Assembly: GCA_013368315.1 (NCBI GenBank) | Contig: JAACJM010000126.1 | Span: 1-64,000, forward strand | Source of the DNA: Tetrapyrgos nigripes | Taxonomy: Eukaryota; Basidiomycota; Agaricomycetes; Agaricales; Campanellaceae | DNA length: 64,000 bases | Reading direction: 5' to 3' | Part shown: positions 61,147 through 64,000 of the stretch, piece by piece | How positions within the stretch are numbered: the first letter of the stretch is position 1 | Layout: each line of letters begins with the position of its first letter | The notes under the pieces: generated by a model | What the model saw: only the letters and a program-made list of their open reading frames with translations | Told to the model about the DNA's origin: nothing | Databases searched by the model: none | Translations under genes and position numbers: made by a program

Positions 61147-61190
61147 TAGTCTCGTGGAACCAGACTGACGATATACCTTGACACTCTTCG
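61147..61190 (+). repeat. MFS-intron-like segment near the Helitron 3' end
   Basis: 'agtctcgtggaaccagactgacgatat' and 'cttgacactcttcg' match the intron after GPLIGPVIG, seen in copy form at 50811-50856 and in the working gene at about 33372-33430. Here it stands without its flanking exons. Confidence 0.6.
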
Positions 61191-61235
61191 TGTGGTATAT
61201 GTAATAATGTTTGTTGAATTCAGGGCCTCGTTATT

Positions 61236-61253
61236 GCCACGCGAAGCGGTGGC
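61236..61253 (+). other. GC-rich hairpin at the Helitron 3' side
   Basis: GCCACGCGAAGCGGTGGC can fold with a GAA loop and a one-base bulge. Helitron 3' ends carry such a hairpin, often with this GCGAAGC core, a short distance from the terminus. The MFS copy resumes about 13 bp later. Confidence 0.6.
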
Positions 61254-61266
61254 CCACAAGCTCTTC

Positions 61267-62145
61267 ATCTCATGTTCGCGACCTTCTCCGGTGTGCGAGT
61301 TTTTGGATCTGTTTCATAGTCATTACTGATGTCAGTTATCAGAACTTTTCGGTGAGGTGTATGGTTTCGATATAGGTATCGGTGGTCTGGTTTATGTGCG
61401 TCTTGCTGTCAATCTTTTCCGCTCTAGCGTGCGCTAACAAGAACACAAAGCCTTAGCTTGGACTGGGTGTTGGTTTCATTTCTGCAACCTGGGTTGGAGC
61501 AAAATCGGCTGATCAAATGTATCATTATGTGAGTGTTTCATGTTCTTCCTGTCACCATGTGTGTCTGATTCTGGTATCATTTATGTAGCTTGCCCGAAAG
61601 AACGGAGGTGTAGGCAAACCCGAAATGAGGATCCCTGTTTTATTCTTTGGGTCTTTAGTCGTCCCAGTCGGATTGTTCTGGTATGGATGGTCAGCACAAG
61701 CAAAAATACATTGGATTATGCCAATTATTGGGACGGCGATCTTTGGTTTCGGTGAGTGCTCCGTGTCAAGACAACCTGAGATTCCCGACCGCTGATTGTT
61801 CACATGTTTTGGTGACGCACACAGGGTTAATGACTTCTTTGTGCGTATTCGTGTTTCATTGGGATGTATGCCAGGGTGATTAACGATCGCTCTAGCCTAC
61901 CCATTCAACTGTACCTCGTCGACACTTTCACCTACGCCGCCAGTGCACTGAGCGCTGCCTCTACTATCCGTTCCCTTTTCGGCTTCGGCTTCCCATTATT
62001 TACAGGTCAAATGTTTGACGCTCTAGGCATTGGAGGTGGCAATTCCCTACTAGCTGGATTAGCTATTGTTCTAGGCGTACCGTTCCCTGTGTGGCTATAT
62101 TTTAATGGGGAGAAGATGAGGGCGAGGAGTAAGTTGGCGAGGTAG
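61267..62145 (+). pseudogene. 3' part of the broken MFS copy
   Basis: Matches the end of the working MFS gene: the end of the helix 'atgttcgcgaccttctc', TELF-type exon with GFDIGIGGLVYV, GADQMYHY region, PEMRIPVLFFGSLVVPVGLFWYG-like exon, then a frame of 93 codons ending PIQLYLVDTFTYAASALSAA through SKLAR at 62145. The reading is damaged by small indels. The sequence after the stop still matches the intact gene's 3' flank for about 50 bp. Confidence 0.8.
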
Positions 62146-62452
62146 TAGAGTCTCTAGGAGGCTTTGTAATGTACCGCGTAGAACGCCATCACCATCACCA
62201 TTAAATAAGTAGCAGATGTGTATGCCGTGGCGGGTTACACCTACACCCGGCCGTTCTTCAGAGGACCTGCCGTGTATTCTATCTATCTATCTATCCACTC
62301 CCTTGGGCGCCCCTACTAGCCACTTGTATCCCCTTGTATCCTATATCAAAGTCAAAGAATGTTCGTGAACGTTCTGGAGGTTGAGGCTGTGCAGATAGAA
62401 GGTCTTGGTAATCAGCTAACAACAGAATACCTACTTCTCCACTACTTCCAAG
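62146..62452. other. Intergenic with TCTA microsatellite
   Basis: A short (TCTA)n tract lies at about 62278-62296. The DSK2 promoter is expected here. No TATA box is obvious. Confidence 0.5.
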
Positions 62453-63818
62453 ATGTCCGACGAAGGCGCTTCCAATGCAAACGAAATCCAGATTAACATC
62501 AAGGGTATGCATTTCTGTAACTTATAACCTCAATTATCTAACTAAATAACAGGTCCTAACGAACTCAAACTCCAAATATCGATATCTCTCGACAAAACCG
62601 TCTCTGAACTCAAACAACTCATCGCTACGAAGAGTGATGTCGAGGCTGAGAGGCAGAGGCTAATTTACTCTGGCCGGGTACTCAAGGACGATGACCTTTT
62701 ATCCAACTACAAGATCCAATCTTCTCATACAATCCACATGGTTAAAGGTGCCGCCAAATCCAACCCTTCATCATCTTCAAGTGGTGCTGGAGGACCGTCA
62801 GCACCACCTCTACCCACGATGCAAACTGGTCAGAATGTGCATGACCCGTTGACGGCGTTAAATGGACATCAAGGGTTTGGGCTTATGGCTGGGTTTAATC
62901 CGTTTGCGGATATGGGTTTAAATCCTGCCGATCCTAACATGGTACGTCTACTGCTCTTAACGTAACTATACCGTCTCGCCCAAGTCTAACCGACTCGGTC
63001 TTCATCCACAGCTCCAAACAATGATGTCCTCTCCCGAATTCCTCCAACAAATGTCCTCACTCATGTCCAACCCCGCCATCATGGAGCAAATCATCCAATC
63101 TAACCCTCAGCTACAGTCCATGGCTCCTCAAGCCAGGCAGATGTTCCAGAGCGAGCAGTTTAGGAATATGATGTGCGTATTTCGTGTCTTGACTCAACTC
63201 GCTCAACTTGGTTTTATGTCTACCTCAGTTGACTGATGAATCATACATTTTAGGTCAAACCCCGAATCCCTCCGTGCAATCATGCAAATGCAACAAATGT
63301 TTGGTCAAGCAGGACTCGGCGGAGGTGGAATGGGTGGAATGGGTGGACTGGGTGGATTTGGAGGGTTAGGAGGGAATACAGCGTTCCCTGCTCCGGGTGT
63401 TCCTGGGTCGGGAGCTGCTGCAGGTGCTGGTGCTGGGTCAACGACGTCGACACAGACACCGTCTTCAGGTACTACTAGTCCCGGTGCTAATGCCGGTACC
63501 GGAGCTGGAGCTGGAGCTGCAGGCGCCAATGCTAACCCTCTCGGCGGGTTATTTTCCAACCCAGCCTTACTAGCTCAGATGCAACAGATGATGGCGGGAG
63601 GTGCTGGGTCTCCAGGTGCTGCTCCTGGATCTCCCGGTGCTGGTGCTGGTGCTGGTGCGGGTGCGGGTACTGGTGTGAACCCTTGGGCAGCTCTAGGTGG
63701 TATGGGTATGGGCGGGTTAGGAGGGTTGGGTGGTATGGGTGGCATGGGTGGATTTGGTAGTCCACCCCCACCGGCGGATACGAGGCCTCCCGAGGAGAGG
63801 TTCCAGGTTCAGTTACAG
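62453..63818 (+). CDS. DSK2: Ubiquilin / Dsk2-type proteasome shuttle, 3' end outside window
   Basis: Exons 62453-62504, 62553-62941, 63012-63172 and 63254-63818 join in frame; the next donor is at 63819 and the rest lies beyond 64000. The ubiquitin-like domain (about residues 12-87) has KLQISISLDKTVSELKQLI and QRLIYSGRVLKDDDLLSNY. STI1-type repeats follow: SPEFLQQMSSLMSNPAIMEQ, SNPQLQSMAPQARQMF and SNPESLRAIMQMQQ. A Gly/Met/Ala-rich linker (GGMGGLGGFGG and so on) and LFSNPALLAQMQQMMAGG lead on. Dsk2 carries ubiquitinated proteins to the proteasome; the C-terminal ubiquitin-binding UBA domain should follow outside. The last visible intron is long for this window (at least 180 nt). Confidence 0.92.
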
Positions 63819-64000
63819 GTCTGTTTTGTTATTTTATCGTGGTCTATGGATGACGCTGATTGGTTTTCTTTTTTCATTCATTTATTCATTCACTTTTTTG
63901 TCGTGTTGTTCTTATATTGTTTTCTTTTTTATCTTACGATTCTGCGTTTTTTCTTCTTCACCTTTCATCTTTCACCGTTTTCTTCGTCGTTGTGTTCTCA

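Larger units (their letters stand above)
52853..61266 (+). mobile_element. Helitron (Rep-helicase type), about 8.4 kb, in the MFS pseudogene
   Basis: It is placed by interruption of the MFS copy: 'tctattat' at 52852 and 'catctcatgttcgcgacc' at 61267 are adjacent in the intact gene. The left edge holds the palindrome 'cccttttaaggg'; the right edge has a GC-rich hairpin (61236-61253), as at Helitron 3' ends. Between lie an N-terminal region (54227 on), DUF6570, a HUH Rep-like domain and a Pif1-type helicase. I could not find the classical CTRR end, so a Helentron/Helitron2 subtype is possible. The coding frame has about four slips and one stop. Confidence 0.8.

Overview
The window reads as nuclear DNA of a basidiomycete fungus, most likely an Agaricomycete (mushroom-forming). 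The signs are gene-dense DNA with many 46-100 nt GT-AG introns, DUF6699 paralogues, a TPR-CHAT protein, a Cox16, an Arf, a Dsk2-type ubiquilin, a Tad-like LINE and a Helitron of the kind seen in such genomes. No prokaryotic feature was seen. All family names come from reading motifs by eye; no database search was possible. Splice sites were worked out by hand and most should be right to within a base or so.

Layout. 1-4044: the 3' part of a TPR-CHAT gene with a near-identical 135-bp repeat array that carries two frameshifts. 5855-13201: two tandem DUF6699 genes, a Gly/Ser-rich protein with a hydrophobic C-terminus, a lysine-rich unknown, and a four-exon 85-residue Cys-rich gene that is easy to miss. 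14042-27660: an ordinary gene block with a 12-exon Dal5-like transporter, a Gfo/Idh/MocA oxidoreductase, an F-box protein, an Arf-like GTPase, Cox16 and a large low-complexity protein with an AT-hook. 28911-31329: a cytochrome P450 with three single-base frame breaks, followed by a small inverted-repeat element and a stray copy of the 3' end of the AT-hook gene. 32064-34293: a DHA1-type MFS transporter on the minus strand.

From about 36.6 kb to 61.3 kb the window is almost all mobile DNA: a LINE on the minus strand (poly-A tail seen as poly-T at about 36631), a decayed Ty3/gypsy pol fragment, and a second copy of the 32-34 kb MFS gene that several insertions have broken. That second copy can be followed in order as 49416-51080, then 52653-52852, then 61267-62145. 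The interruptions are a hAT-like element of about 526 bp, a TIR element of about 1.57 kb that itself holds a near-perfect hairpin MITE, and a Helitron of about 8.4 kb. The Helitron keeps recognisable HUH-Rep, Pif1 helicase and a C-terminal USP-like cysteine-peptidase module. The window closes with a ubiquilin/DSK2 gene running off the right edge.

The genes do not form one pathway. The points most worth a second look are the nested insertions in the duplicated MFS gene, the peptidase module on the Helitron helicase, the hairpin MITE, and the TPR-CHAT array.
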